Positions 38,812 to 47,080 of a DNA stretch of 47,708 nt are shown one piece after another. The notes beneath the pieces are model-generated. The model was given only the letters and a program-made list of their open reading frames with translations, did no database searches and was not told where the DNA came from. Origin of the DNA: Pseudomonadota bacterium (GTDB taxonomy: Bacteria > Desulfobacterota > Desulfovibrionia > Desulfovibrionales > Desulfovibrionaceae); NCBI GenBank assembly GCA_018817515.1, contig JAHIUD010000015.1:1-47708 (forward strand), in the 5' to 3' direction. The translations under genes were made by a program, and so were the position numbers. Position 1 is the first letter of the stretch, and every line of letters begins with the position of its first letter.

Positions 38812-40179
38812 TCAGGTGATGAGCACCATGTGCAGGTCGCAGACGTTGGTCATGGTCGGGCCGGTCTTCAGCAGGTAGCCGATTTTCTCAAAGAAATGGT
38901 AGGAGTCGTTTTCACGCAGGCAGGCGTCCATGGACAGCCCGGCCCGGCGTGCCTGGCCCAGGATCTCGGCGGAAGCAAAGGCTCCGGCCGCATCCGTGGG
39001 ACCGTCGCTGCCATCGGTGGAGGCGGACAGGAAATGGATGGCCAACCCCTGGCCCTCATCCTTGGCCAACTCCGCAAGGAAGGCCAGGGCCATCTCCTGG
39101 TTGCGGCCGCCCTTGCCCGGGCCGCTGAGGGTGACCACGGTCTCCCCGCCAGCGATGACACAGGCCGGTTTCTTCACCAGCATCTCGCTCTTGCGCACGT
39201 CGCGTGCGATGCCGAACAGGAACTTGGCCGCCTCGCGAGATTCGCCCGTGAGCGCGCAGGTCAGGGCCGCGGTATTGTAGCCCAGGGAGCGGGCCTTCTC
39301 GCAGGCGGCCAAAAGCGCGGCCTGGTTGGTGCCGATGAGGACGTTGGTGGCCAGTTCCGTGGCTGGGGCCCCGGGCTTGGGGGTTTCCCGGATATGGCCC
39401 TGGGCCCCGAGGTTCAGGGCGCGGATCACCTCGGACGGGGCCTTTTCCTCAAGCCGGTATTTTTCGATGATGCCGAGCGCATCCTGGAAGGTGGTCTCGT
39501 CCCCGCTGGTCAGGCCCGAGGCGATGGTGTCCAGCCGGTCGCCCACCACGTCGGAGAGGATGAAGTTCAGGCTGCGCGCCGGCGCCATGAGCTCCAGCAG
39601 CCGCCCGCCCTTGACCCCTGAGATGTGCTTGCGGATGCAGTTGATTTCCCCGATGTCCGCTCCGCAGGCCAGCAGGCAGCGCGTCATGTCCTGCTTGTCG
39701 GCCAGGGTGAGGCGCACCGAGGTCCCGTTCTCGTCGTGCACCAGGGGGCAGGGCAGCAGGGCCGAGCCGCCACCGGAGATCATGTTCAGGATCAGGGTCT
39801 GGGCATCGGCCGTGCGCACCAGTTCGGCCATGCGCAGGGCGGCGGTGGCCCCGTTTTCATCGGGGGTGGGGTGGCCGGACTCCACGATCTCCACCCTTGA
39901 GAGGGCTTCGGCATGGCCGTATTTCACCGAGACCAGGCCCTGGGAGATGCGCGCGCCCAGGATGTCCTCCACGGCCTTGGCCATGCGCGCCGAGGCCTTG
40001 CCCGCGCCGAGCACCAGCACCCGGTTGTAGCCGGTCAGGTCCACCGCATGCCGTTCGCCGTCAAAGGCAACCACCAGGGTCTCCCCCTCCAGCCGGATGT
40101 GGTCGATCATCATCTGGTAGGGGTCGATGCGGTTCAGGGCGGCCTGGAAGATCTCTCGCAGGTGATCAAGTTCGCGCAT
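38812..40179 (-). CDS. Glycerate 2-kinase, MOFRL family
   Basis: A 455-residue kinase that phosphorylates D-glycerate, usually to 2-phosphoglycerate, with ATP. The N-terminal DUF4147 domain has VLVLGAGKASARMAKAVE and SGGGSALLPCP; the C-terminal MOFRL domain has CVIAGGETVVTLSGPGKGGR and STDGSDGPTDAAGAF. The start has GAGGA upstream. The gene is 114 bp after the TPR gene and in the same direction as gntP, so uptake by the GntP permease and phosphorylation by this kinase form a glycerate (or related hydroxy-acid) pathway that feeds glycolysis. A double hairpin terminator follows. Confidence 0.92.
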   Translation of the reverse strand: MRELDHLREIFQAALNRIDPYQMMIDHIRLEGETLVVAFDGERHAVDLTGYNRVLVLGAGKASARMAKAVEDILGARISQGLVSVKYGHAEALSRVEIVESGHPTPDENGATAALRMAELVRTADAQTLILNMISGGGSALLPCPLVHDENGTSVRLTLADKQDMTRCLLACGADIGEINCIRKHISGVKGGRLLELMAPARSLNFILSDVVGDRLDTIASGLTSGDETTFQDALGIIEKYRLEEKAPSEVIRALNLGAQGHIRETPKPGAPATELATNVLIGTNQAALLAACEKARSLGYNTAALTCALTGESREAAKFLFGIARDVRKSEMLVKKPACVIAGGETVVTLSGPGKGGRNQEMALAFLAELAKDEGQGLAIHFLSASTDGSDGPTDAAGAFASAEILGQARRAGLSMDACLRENDSYHFFEKIGYLLKTGPTMTNVCDLHMVLIT

Positions 40180-40293
40180 GCAATCCTCATTGTTCCGGCT
40201 GGAGCAGTGCCAAGCCGGGGAGTGTCGTTCTGTCGCCAGTGCTGTGGGCCGGAAGGGGCGCGGCCCGCTCCGGCGTTTGCCCGGCCCTGCCGG

Positions 40294-40950
40294 TCACGAG
40301 GCCTTTTCCTTGAGCCGGGCCTTGGCCCGGTCCAGATTGATCTTGAGCACGGGCAGCTGCTGCATGGCCAGGGCCTGGGAAAAGGCCTTGGCCGCGCCGG
40401 CGGGGTCGTCCTTCTGGTTCAGCAGGATGCCGCCGATGTTGTTCAGGGCGATGAAATCCGTGGGGTCGGCGTCCAGGGCGCGGCGGAACAGGGTCAGCGC
40501 CTCGTCCACCTCCTTGGCCGCGAGCAGGGCGTTGGCCTGGGCGAACTCCTGCTTGCCGCGCATGGCCCGTGCGTGGGCCTCGGGGTCGGCGCAGATGGCG
40601 GCACGCTGTTGGAGCAGCTCGCGGGCCGTGCAGCCGGGGTCTTTCAGGGCCTCCCGCAGGCGCTGCGCGGCCTTGGCCCGGTCGCCGGAAAGATAAGCCA
40701 CATCGGCCAGGGCCTGGAGCCGGTCCGGGGTTGGCCCGAAGGCCTCCACCTCGCGTGCGAAATAGGCCTCGGCCGCGGCCAGGTCGCCCTGGGCCATGCG
40801 GATCAGGCCCAGGTTGCGCAGCACGCGTTGGGTCTCGCCCTCGCGCGCGCGCAGGGCCGAAAACAGCTGCTCGGCCTTGGCATAGTCGCCCACGGTGTAG
40901 GCGTTGAGCGCGCGGCGTTCGGTGAAGCGTGCGATAATAGTCTTGAGCAT
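40294..40950 (-). CDS. TPR repeat protein
   Basis: A 218-residue, all-helical protein with about five tetratricopeptide-like repeats: GDYAKAEQLFSALRA, GDLAAAEAYFARE, GDRAKAAQRLREAL, KEVDEALTLFRRALD and GGILLNQKDDPAGAAKAF. No signal peptide, membrane helix or catalytic motif. Such proteins bind other proteins. It lies between gntP and glycerate kinase on one strand, 55 bp after gntP across a strong hairpin, which is an odd place for a scaffold protein. Its partner is unknown; the kinase is the simplest candidate. Confidence 0.8.
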   Translation of the reverse strand: MLKTIIARFTERRALNAYTVGDYAKAEQLFSALRAREGETQRVLRNLGLIRMAQGDLAAAEAYFAREVEAFGPTPDRLQALADVAYLSGDRAKAAQRLREALKDPGCTARELLQQRAAICADPEAHARAMRGKQEFAQANALLAAKEVDEALTLFRRALDADPTDFIALNNIGGILLNQKDDPAGAAKAFSQALAMQQLPVLKINLDRAKARLKEKAS

Positions 40951-40960
40951 GGGGCCTCAC

Positions 40961-40995
40961 TTCGCGGCGCGGCGAAGCAGACGCCGCGCCGCGAA
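40961..40995. other. Perfect 12-bp stem-loop between gntP and the TPR gene
   Basis: TTCGCGGCGCGG (40961-40972) and CCGCGCCGCGAA (40984-40995), loop of 11. It begins 11 bases after the gntP stop. No T-run follows on either strand, so it may stabilise the gntP message or slow polymerase, lowering expression of the genes after it. Confidence 0.7.
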
Positions 40996-41005
40996 GGACA
41001 GGGGT

Positions 41006-42337
41006 TTAGATGAACAGGCCCACGAGGTAGCAGACCGCAAAGGCCACTACGCCTTCCATGAGCGTTGCCGTGGTGTAGATCTTGTACGCCACGTTCACCG
41101 GCATGTTGGAGAACTGGGAAACCACCCAGAAGTAGGAGTCGTTGGCGTGGGACACGACCATGGCGCCCGCGCCGATGACCACCACGGTGAGCGCCGGGTC
41201 CAGGCCCGCCACGCCCATCATGGGGGCCATGATGGCCGCCGTGGTGATGATGGCCACCGTGGACGAGCCCTGGGCGGTCTTCAGCGCGGCGGAGATCATG
41301 AAGGGCAGCAGCAGGCCCAGGTTCATGGTGGACATGCTGGCCCCGATGAAGTCCTTCATGGGCGAGGCGGCCAGCACCTTGCCAAACGAGCCGCCAGCGC
41401 CGGTGATGGCCAGGATGATGGCCGCGTCCTTGATGCCGTGGCCCATCCACTTGTCGATGGCCTCGCCGAAGTCCTTGCGCGGCACCAGGAACAGGCTGCA
41501 CACAACGCCGAGCATCAGCGCGGTGACCGGGTCGCCGATGAAGTCCATGGTCTTGGCCAGGCCCTCGGTGCCAAACGGCTTGGTGGGGAAGTCCGCTATT
41601 GACTTGAGCAGGATGAGCACGATGGGCAGGATGATGGGCAGAAAGCTCATGAAGGTGCTGGGCAGTTTGCCGTATTTCTGGATGAGGTCGCTGTAGCTTT
41701 CCTCGACATCGGGCCTGATGTCGTACTTCTGGCCGAAGTGGGTGGCCCAGAAGTAGCCAGCCAGGGAGGCGGGCACTGCGGCGATGAGGCCGTAAACGAT
41801 GACCATGCCCAGGTCGGCGTTGAGAGCGGCGGCCGCGGCCAGCGGGCCGGGCGTTGGCGGCACCATGGTGTGCGTGGCGTACAGGCCGGTGGCCAGGGCC
41901 ACGGCCATTACGGCCATGGACTTGCCGGACTCCGAGGCCAGGGCCTTGTTCAGCGGGGTCAGAACGACGTAGCCCGAGTCGCAGAAGACCGGGATGGAGA
42001 CAACGTAGCCAGCGATGTTCATGGCCAGCGGCGCGCGGTTCTGGCCCACCAGGCCCAGAATGGCCCGGGTCATGACCAGGGCCGCGCCGGTTTTCTCCAG
42101 GATGTAGCCCATGATGGTGCCGGCCACGATGACGATGCCGATGTAGGTCAGCGTGCCGCCAAAGCCGACACGCACCGCCTTGACCACCTCCAGCGGCGGC
42201 ATGCCGATGGACAGACCGTAAAGAAATGCGACGACGATGAGCACGAAGAAGGCGTTGACCTTCCATTTGCCCGTGGCCACCACGATGAGAATGACTGCGA
42301 AGAGCAGGAAGACCAAAGCCGTTGCGCCTGAAACCAT
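41006..42337 (-). CDS. gntP: GntP-family gluconate/glycerate permease
   Basis: A 443-residue permease with about 12-14 hydrophobic helices. Family motifs include GYVVSIPVFCDSGYVVL, THTMVPPTPGPLAAA and ANDSYFWVVSQFS, all typical of GntP proteins, which take up gluconate and similar hydroxy acids with protons. The ATG at 42337 has an AAAGGAGGGG site; the longer frame is not supported. With a glycerate kinase in the same series and a sugar-diacid regulator divergent, glycerate is the most likely substrate. gntP is used here as a family symbol. Confidence 0.92.
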   Translation of the reverse strand: MVSGATALVFLLFAVILIVVATGKWKVNAFFVLIVVAFLYGLSIGMPPLEVVKAVRVGFGGTLTYIGIVIVAGTIMGYILEKTGAALVMTRAILGLVGQNRAPLAMNIAGYVVSIPVFCDSGYVVLTPLNKALASESGKSMAVMAVALATGLYATHTMVPPTPGPLAAAAALNADLGMVIVYGLIAAVPASLAGYFWATHFGQKYDIRPDVEESYSDLIQKYGKLPSTFMSFLPIILPIVLILLKSIADFPTKPFGTEGLAKTMDFIGDPVTALMLGVVCSLFLVPRKDFGEAIDKWMGHGIKDAAIILAITGAGGSFGKVLAASPMKDFIGASMSTMNLGLLLPFMISAALKTAQGSSTVAIITTAAIMAPMMGVAGLDPALTVVVIGAGAMVVSHANDSYFWVVSQFSNMPVNVAYKIYTTATLMEGVVAFAVCYLVGLFI

Positions 42338-42445
42338 ACACCCCTCCTTTTGTTGCTGTTGACGACGCGCGCCAAGCCCCAACTCGGCAGGGCTACGGGA
42401 TCGGAACGCCGCGTGCGGTCAAACCAAAGCTCACACTCCCCTAAA

Positions 42446-42474
42446 TTGTTAATTGTCTACAGGCGAAGTTGCAA
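42446..42474 (-). promoter_or_regulatory. Possible gntP promoter
   Basis: Minus strand TTGCAA (42474-42469) and TAACAA (42451-42446) with 17 bases between. The -10 is a weak match. The gap between gntP and cdaR is 227 bp. Confidence 0.4.
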
Positions 42475-42485
42475 CGAACGCAACT
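42467..42485. promoter_or_regulatory. Inverted repeat in the gntP-cdaR gap, possible operator
   Basis: AGTTGC (42467-42472) and GCAACT (42480-42485), spacer of seven. It overlaps the proposed gntP -35 and lies 80 bases before the cdaR start, so it could serve the divergent regulator. Confidence 0.45.
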
Positions 42486-42564
42486 GGAAAGGTGGACAAA
42501 ATTGTAGGAGGGAGGTAGGTGGTTTTCGTCATAATGCACAAAGATCGAAAATAGGGGGCGCCTC

Positions 42565-43794
42565 GTGATCATCCCCGACCTACTGGCCCAGCGCATCGTG
42601 GACACGGCCACCTGTCTGGTCCACTGCAACGTGAACATCATGGACCGGGAGGGCGTCATCATCGGCACCGCCCAGCCCGACCGGCGGCGAACCTTCCACA
42701 AGGGCGCCCTGGACGTTGTGGAGAGCGGCTTTGCCGTGGAGATCTACCCTGGCGAGGTGCCCCTGTATCCAGGAGCGCGCGAGGGGGTGAATCTGCCCAT
42801 CAGCCTGGACGGGCAGACCGTCGGCGTCATCGGCGTCACCGGTGATCCGGACAAGGTGCGCAGCATCGCGCGGCTGACCAAGATGATCACCGAGCTCATC
42901 CTGGAGCGCGAACTGCTGCACCAGGAGACCCAGAGCCGCCTGCGCCTGGCCGAGCACCTGGTGGAGCTGCTGCTCTGGGGTGGACCGACTCCAGCCAAGG
43001 GCCGGATTCTGCGCACGGCCAAGGCGCTGGGGCTGGACCTGGACCTGCCCAGGATTGTGGCCGTGGCCGATATTTCGGCGCAGATTGCAAGGTTCAGGTC
43101 ACAGTACGGAGCTTCGGAACTGGTGCTGGATCGCTCCTCCGAGGCCATCCTGGCCGGTCTGACCGGGAGCGGAGCCCTCGCCGGGCAGGACGTGGCCGTT
43201 GTTCTCGACGAACGGCTCATCGTGCTCAAGCACCTGCCCCTGGACGGCGCTGCGGACGCGGCGCGGCAGTGGGGCCGACAGGCTGTGGACTGCCTGGGAC
43301 GCCTCGGGGAGGGGACGGTCTGCTTCGGAATCGGGGGCCTGGCCTTGAGCCTCGCCGAATACCCGCCCTCCTACAGTCAGGCCATTTACAGCCTCATGGC
43401 CAGGGGGCAAGCCTTGGGCCAAGAGACAGACCTGCGGTCCATTTACGATCCGGCCCTGTCCGTGGGGTATCTTTTGCGGGAGTTGGGGGCAGGGGCCGGG
43501 GGCATGATCCTGCGCCCTTTGGCGGCAAGCCTGGACCGGTTCCTTCCCCGCAAGCCCGAGCTTAAGGCCACCATTCAGGCGCTGTTCGACAATCGTTTTG
43601 AGCTTGAGACCACAGCCTTCGCGCTTGGCATCCACCGCAACACTCTGGCCTACCGCTTGGGGCGGCTGAAGGATTTGACCGGCCTAGATCCTGTCCGCCG
43701 CCATGATGACGCCACCCTGCTGCGTGCGGTCATGGAGCTTCGAGCGTCCGAGCTCGCCCCAGCCATGGAAGCGAGAGGGGCTGCCGGGAAATAG
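42565..43794 (+). CDS. cdaR: CdaR-family sugar diacid / glycerate regulator
   Basis: A 409-residue transcription regulator. The sugar-diacid-recognition domain fills about 1-135 (LLAQRIVDTATCLVHCNVNI, GVNLPISLDGQTVGVIGVTG). A middle domain follows, then a PucR-type helix-turn-helix near the end (LETTAFALGIHRNTLAYRLG). In E. coli CdaR activates glycerate, glucarate and galactarate genes. Here it is divergent from gntP and so probably activates the gntP-TPR-kinase series in response to glycerate or a sugar acid. The start is GTG with a GGGGG stretch before it. The symbol reflects family and context. Confidence 0.9.
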   Translation: MIIPDLLAQRIVDTATCLVHCNVNIMDREGVIIGTAQPDRRRTFHKGALDVVESGFAVEIYPGEVPLYPGAREGVNLPISLDGQTVGVIGVTGDPDKVRSIARLTKMITELILERELLHQETQSRLRLAEHLVELLLWGGPTPAKGRILRTAKALGLDLDLPRIVAVADISAQIARFRSQYGASELVLDRSSEAILAGLTGSGALAGQDVAVVLDERLIVLKHLPLDGAADAARQWGRQAVDCLGRLGEGTVCFGIGGLALSLAEYPPSYSQAIYSLMARGQALGQETDLRSIYDPALSVGYLLRELGAGAGGMILRPLAASLDRFLPRKPELKATIQALFDNRFELETTAFALGIHRNTLAYRLGRLKDLTGLDPVRRHDDATLLRAVMELRASELAPAMEARGAAGK

Positions 43795-43991
43795 GGGCGG
43801 CACCGGCCAGCGGTCAGCCTTGCGCAGAATGCCCGCCACCTTCTCCTGGAATGTTATCCCTTCCGCAGGGCCCCCTTGCTGCCCTGAGGAGCGTTTTCGC
43901 AAGCCTCCACTGGCCCGGGAAGAGGCCGATAGGTCAAGCAACCTGAGCCGCCTGCTCTCTGAATATGCCCTGAAATTGGCATGGCAATGCC

Positions 43992-44027
43992 TCGCCGGGT
44001 TGTCTCACCTGGCGAAGCGTGTGTTTT
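43992..44027 (+). terminator. Possible terminator at the edge of the mobile region
   Basis: TCGCCGGGT (43992-44000) pairs with ACCTGGCGA (44007-44015), including one G-T pair, with TTTT eight bases later (44024-44027). About 200 bp after cdaR; the sequence between (43795-43991) shows nothing clear. Confidence 0.45.
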
Positions 44028-44041
44028 AAGGAGCTGAATTT

Positions 44042-44209
44042 ATGAGTAAATGGCGGAGAGGGTGTCAGTCGAATAGTTCACATATTAGTCAGATAATAAA
44101 GACTTTATTTGTCGGCTTCACTGTGGGAGTGCCCCCAGATATGCCCCCTAATGTTGGGCTTGCAACTGGAGGAACCTGGACTACGGTTCGAATGCAAAGT
44201 AGAATGTAA
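44042..44209 (+). CDS. Small open frame with a good ribosome site
   Basis: A 55-residue frame. AAGGAG lies eight bases before the ATG. The protein begins MSKWRRGCQSNSSHIS and contains VGVPPDMPPNVGLATGG, which match nothing I know. It ends 37 bases before the next gene. It may be real or may be a leader; no other support. Confidence 0.3.
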   Translation: MSKWRRGCQSNSSHISQIIKTLFVGFTVGVPPDMPPNVGLATGGTWTTVRMQSRM

Positions 44210-44246
44210 GCTGTGCGTTCTGAAGTCAAATTCGCAGGGGGGGTAC

Positions 44247-44924
44247 ATGGGGATAAATGTCATCAAAAAAGGTGATGATGTAATTAAAAAACGTTTCAGG
44301 GAAGATGAGATTATTTCTGGCGTGGCTATCCTTGAACGATGGTCGTGGGTGCCAGAAGAATATTTGATTGCTACTATTGATAGCAATGAAATCATGCCTT
44401 TTTACGTTACTGAAAGAGCTACGTCCAGTGATGGAAGCTTGTTCTATATATGTTTTGGCGGCGTTTACTTGACTGAAGGTTCAACAGTAAATAAATTTTC
44501 GTATGATTTCAGCAAAACAGTATTTGAAGTTTGTCAAGTAGAAGCAATTGAAAAGAAATGTCCAGAATTGACCTGTGCAATAGAATATGTTGCCGGAGAT
44601 GACTTTGATAAGATTAAGAGGCCACAACCTACATTTTCTGTTCTTGATTCTACACTTGATAATGCTGGAGTAGCTCGTCTAGAACGTGGTAAGATTGTTA
44701 AAACTGCAGAAATGTGGGGGCGGTATCTTGAATCTTCAGTTCGACTTACGGCATATGTAATTGAAAAATGCAATGCTGGGCATGAGCCGTTCACAAAAGG
44801 TGAACTTGATGAGGCGTGTAGAGAATTGCAGATTTCAACATTGACAGAAGCGGCGATGCGTATATTCCGCCGTTCTGTTCCTGAAAAGTATATCAACTTT
44901 GGAGGAAGACCCCCGAAAGCCTAA
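44247..44924 (+). CDS. Unknown A+T-rich cargo gene of the mobile region
   Basis: A 225-residue protein I do not recognise. It is mostly alpha/beta in feel, with no signal peptide, membrane helix or clear catalytic motif. The C-terminal 70 residues are helical and charged, ending in NFGGRPPKA. Third codon positions are mostly A or T, in strong contrast with every chromosomal gene in the window, so it was acquired recently from another source. The ATG at 44247 has a GGGGGGG stretch before it; a longer frame from 44109 has poor sequence. It is closed by its own terminator and stands before the alpA-primase genes, a place where satellites often carry anti-phage or other cargo. That is position only; function is unknown. 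Confidence 0.75.
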   Translation: MGINVIKKGDDVIKKRFREDEIISGVAILERWSWVPEEYLIATIDSNEIMPFYVTERATSSDGSLFYICFGGVYLTEGSTVNKFSYDFSKTVFEVCQVEAIEKKCPELTCAIEYVAGDDFDKIKRPQPTFSVLDSTLDNAGVARLERGKIVKTAEMWGRYLESSVRLTAYVIEKCNAGHEPFTKGELDEACRELQISTLTEAAMRIFRRSVPEKYINFGGRPPKA

Positions 44925-44963
44925 AACCTCTGAATTACTTGTGAGGCCTTGATGCCTCTAGCT

Positions 44964-45016
44964 TTGTGGCCGCAACCTGTCCCAAAATTCGTGGATAAGG
45001 GCGGCCACAAGTTTTT
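44964..45016 (+). terminator. Intrinsic terminator after the unknown A+T-rich gene
   Basis: TTGTGGCCGC (44964-44973) pairs perfectly with GCGGCCACAA (45001-45010), with a 27-base loop, followed by GTTTTTC. A smaller hairpin (GAGGC 44943-44947, GCCTC 44954-44958) precedes it. Confidence 0.65.
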
Positions 45017-45024
45017 CATACGTT

Positions 45025-45053
45025 TTGGACGTGTTCGTCAATGATTCCATAAT
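45025..45053 (+). promoter_or_regulatory. Predicted promoter of the alpA-primase operon
   Basis: TTGGAC (45025-45030) and CATAAT (45048-45053) with 17 bases between, just after the terminator and 60 bases before the alpA start. Confidence 0.5.
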
Positions 45054-45113
45054 TTTCATTATTATTCCAATTGTTTACATGCCTTCATAACAACACTTAT
45101 GGAGGCTTTGCTC

Positions 45114-45329
45114 ATGACCAAACTCGACCCAAACGGACTCTACCGCATCAAGTCCATCGTACGCACCCCGGGTGTGGAGGCCCCGCTCATCGACATCGCA
45201 CAGTCAACATGGTGGGCTGGCGTAAAGGCTGGTCGCTTTCCGAAACCCGTTCACCTTGGCAAGCGGACCACCTGCTGGCGCGGTTCTGACCTGCTGGCCC
45301 TCATCAACGGCCAAAGGGGGGACGCGTAA
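45114..45329 (+). CDS. AlpA-family phage regulatory protein
   Basis: A 71-residue helix-turn-helix protein. LYRIKSIVRTPG, then QSTWWAGVKAGRFPKPVHLG and a final WRGSDLLALING match the AlpA/MerR-like excisionase group, in which the STWW-x4-GRFP-P helix contacts DNA. GGAGG lies eight bases before the ATG at 45114; an upstream ATG at 45099 is less likely. Its stop overlaps the primase start as TAATG. In P4-like elements AlpA controls integrase expression and excision. No integrase gene is in the window. Confidence 0.85.
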   Translation: MTKLDPNGLYRIKSIVRTPGVEAPLIDIAQSTWWAGVKAGRFPKPVHLGKRTTCWRGSDLLALINGQRGDA

Positions 45330-47005
45330 TGCTCGAAGCGGCGCTGTCTTATGCCGCCAAGGGGTGGGCGGTCTTCCCGTGCAAGGACAAGCGTCCCATG
45401 GTTCGTAACGGCTTTTACGCCGGAACAACTGATGAGGCACAGATTCGGGCGTGGTGGAAGGAGTGGCCTGATGCGCAAATCGCCGTTCGCACCGGCTCCG
45501 GCTTCTGGGTTTTTGATGTTGATGCACCCGACGGCATCGCGTCTCTTGTCGAACTCGAAAAGGCCAACGGGGCGTTGCCCCGCACGAGGGAACAGCGCAC
45601 TGGCGGCGGCGGCAGGCACCTTTTCTTCAAGATGCCATCCGAGCACATCATCAGAAACAGTGCCAGCCAGGTGGCACCGGGCATCGATGTCCGCGGTGAG
45701 GGCGGCTACGCCATCGTCCCGCCAAGCAGTCACGAAAGCGGGAAGAACTACGAATGGGCAAATGATGAGCCCATCGCAGATGCTCCGTTGTGGCTCGTGC
45801 AGGCCGCGATGTCTAAAAAGGCCCCCAAGGAAGGGCTTTGTGCGACTGTCAGCATGGCGGAGGTGCAGGAAGGCCTTTGTGGGCTTGTCAGCATGGTTGA
45901 GAAGGCACAGGAAGGCACCCGGAATGACACGCTCAACAAGGCGGCATTCCGGGCCGGCAGCCTGATTGCCAACGGGGATATGGAGCGGGAAGAGGCGGAA
46001 CAGGCGCTTTATGACGTCGCTGTCGCCGCTGGACTTCCCCCGGAAGAGGTGGAGAAAACAATTGCGAGCGGTCTTCGCGCCGGGCACGCCGCCGCCGCCA
46101 CCGCTATGACCACAAGTGGCTCGCTTCGAGTGGTGACGCATCGCGAGCTCGCCGCGATGGACGTTCCGAAGCCTGTTCTCCTTCTCGACCCCATCCTCAG
46201 CGAAAGGGGGCTCACCATGCTGTTCGCGGCGCGCGGCATCGGCAAGACGTGGGTGGCACTCTGCATCGCCGTCGCCCTCGCGTGCGGCCGTATGGCTTTG
46301 GGACGGTGGTCCGCGCCTGAACCAAGAAAAGTGCTCTATGTTGATGGAGAGATGTCCCTCAACATGCTTAAGGAACGCCTCTCGGCGTTGTACCCTGATG
46401 GCAACCCGGAACTCGTCCCGGATGGCAACCTGCGCATCGTCTCACCGGAACTGCAGGGCGGTCCGATGCCGAATCTTGCGACGCGGGAAGGTCAGCTTGC
46501 GCTCGCGCCGCATATCGAAGGTGTTGACTTGGTTATCGTCGACAACCTCGCAACGCTCGCCATCAACGGGTCAGAAAACGATGCAGATGCGTGGCGGCCA
46601 GTTCAGGCATGGCTGCTTGAACTCCGCCGCATGGGGAAGGCTGTGCTTCTGGTTCATCACGCGGGCAAAAGCGGTGGACAGCGTGGCAGTTCTGCTAAAG
46701 AAGACATCCTCGATGTTGTCATCAACTTGAAGCGCCCGGACGACTATAAGGCAGACGAAGGCGCCCGCTTTGTGGTCGATTTCACTAAAGCGCGTGGAAT
46801 CTACGGCGATGACGCCAAGGCATTTGAAGCCGCCCTGGTTGCCGGAGAACAGGGGGCAACCTGGGCTATCTCGTTCCCCGACGACGGCGATGAGGCGGTC
46901 CAGAAAGTTATCGCACTTCATGAGGCAGGGAAGAGCTTCCGGGAAATTGAAACCGAAACCGGTGTCTCGAAATCAAGAGCCGAGCGCATCTGCAAAAAGC
47001 GGTAA
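45329..47005 (+). CDS. Primase-polymerase fused to a RepA-like AAA helicase
   Basis: A 558-residue replication protein of a mobile element. Residues 1-150 are a bifunctional primase/polymerase domain: GWAVFPCKDKRPM, catalytic Asp63 and Asp65 in VFDVDAPDG, and TGGGGRHLFFK. A linker with two near-identical repeats follows (about 167-195). Residues about 270-480 are a RepA/RecA-like ATPase: Walker A Lys306 in RGIGKTW, Asp405 in LVIVDNLATL, VLYVDGEMS and LLVHHAGKSGGQRGS. The last 30 residues look like a helix-turn-helix (ALHEAGKSFREIETETGVSK). It should start and unwind the element's own replication. Translationally coupled to alpA. Confidence 0.9.
   Translation: MLEAALSYAAKGWAVFPCKDKRPMVRNGFYAGTTDEAQIRAWWKEWPDAQIAVRTGSGFWVFDVDAPDGIASLVELEKANGALPRTREQRTGGGGRHLFFKMPSEHIIRNSASQVAPGIDVRGEGGYAIVPPSSHESGKNYEWANDEPIADAPLWLVQAAMSKKAPKEGLCATVSMAEVQEGLCGLVSMVEKAQEGTRNDTLNKAAFRAGSLIANGDMEREEAEQALYDVAVAAGLPPEEVEKTIASGLRAGHAAAATAMTTSGSLRVVTHRELAAMDVPKPVLLLDPILSERGLTMLFAARGIGKTWVALCIAVALACGRMALGRWSAPEPRKVLYVDGEMSLNMLKERLSALYPDGNPELVPDGNLRIVSPELQGGPMPNLATREGQLALAPHIEGVDLVIVDNLATLAINGSENDADAWRPVQAWLLELRRMGKAVLLVHHAGKSGGQRGSSAKEDILDVVINLKRPDDYKADEGARFVVDFTKARGIYGDDAKAFEAALVAGEQGATWAISFPDDGDEAVQKVIALHEAGKSFREIETETGVSKSRAERICKKR
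45829..45909 (+). repeat. Imperfect tandem duplication in the primase-helicase linker
   Basis: Two units (39 and 42 bases; 45829-45867 and 45868-45909) share GGAAGG, CTTTGTG, TGTCAGCATGG and GAG. They encode EGLCATVSMAEVQ and EGLCGLVSMVEKAQ. A recent in-frame duplication lengthened the linker. Confidence 0.75.
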
Positions 47006-47014
47006 TGTCCCTTG

Positions 47015-47048
47015 CCCCGCCCCACTTTTCAGTAAGCGTGGGGCGGGG
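47015..47048. other. Perfect 11-bp G+C-rich stem-loop after the primase gene
   Basis: CCCCGCCCCAC (47015-47025) and GTGGGGCGGGG (47038-47048), loop of 12. It starts 10 bases after the stop codon. No T-run follows, so it may protect the message or reduce read-through. Confidence 0.6.
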
Positions 47049-47080
47049 CCCCGGCACGACACTGGAACAGAGAGGAGACT

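Noticed and set aside
44120-44155. Two GCCCCC words about 15 bases apart, possible integrase arm sites
   Set aside because: Too short and too few to support, and no integrase gene is visible.
44170-44200. GGTTCGAATGC, like a tRNA T-loop, possibly an attachment site
   Set aside because: The base after the loop is G, not the needed C, the stem arms do not pair, and there is no acceptor stem or CCA end.
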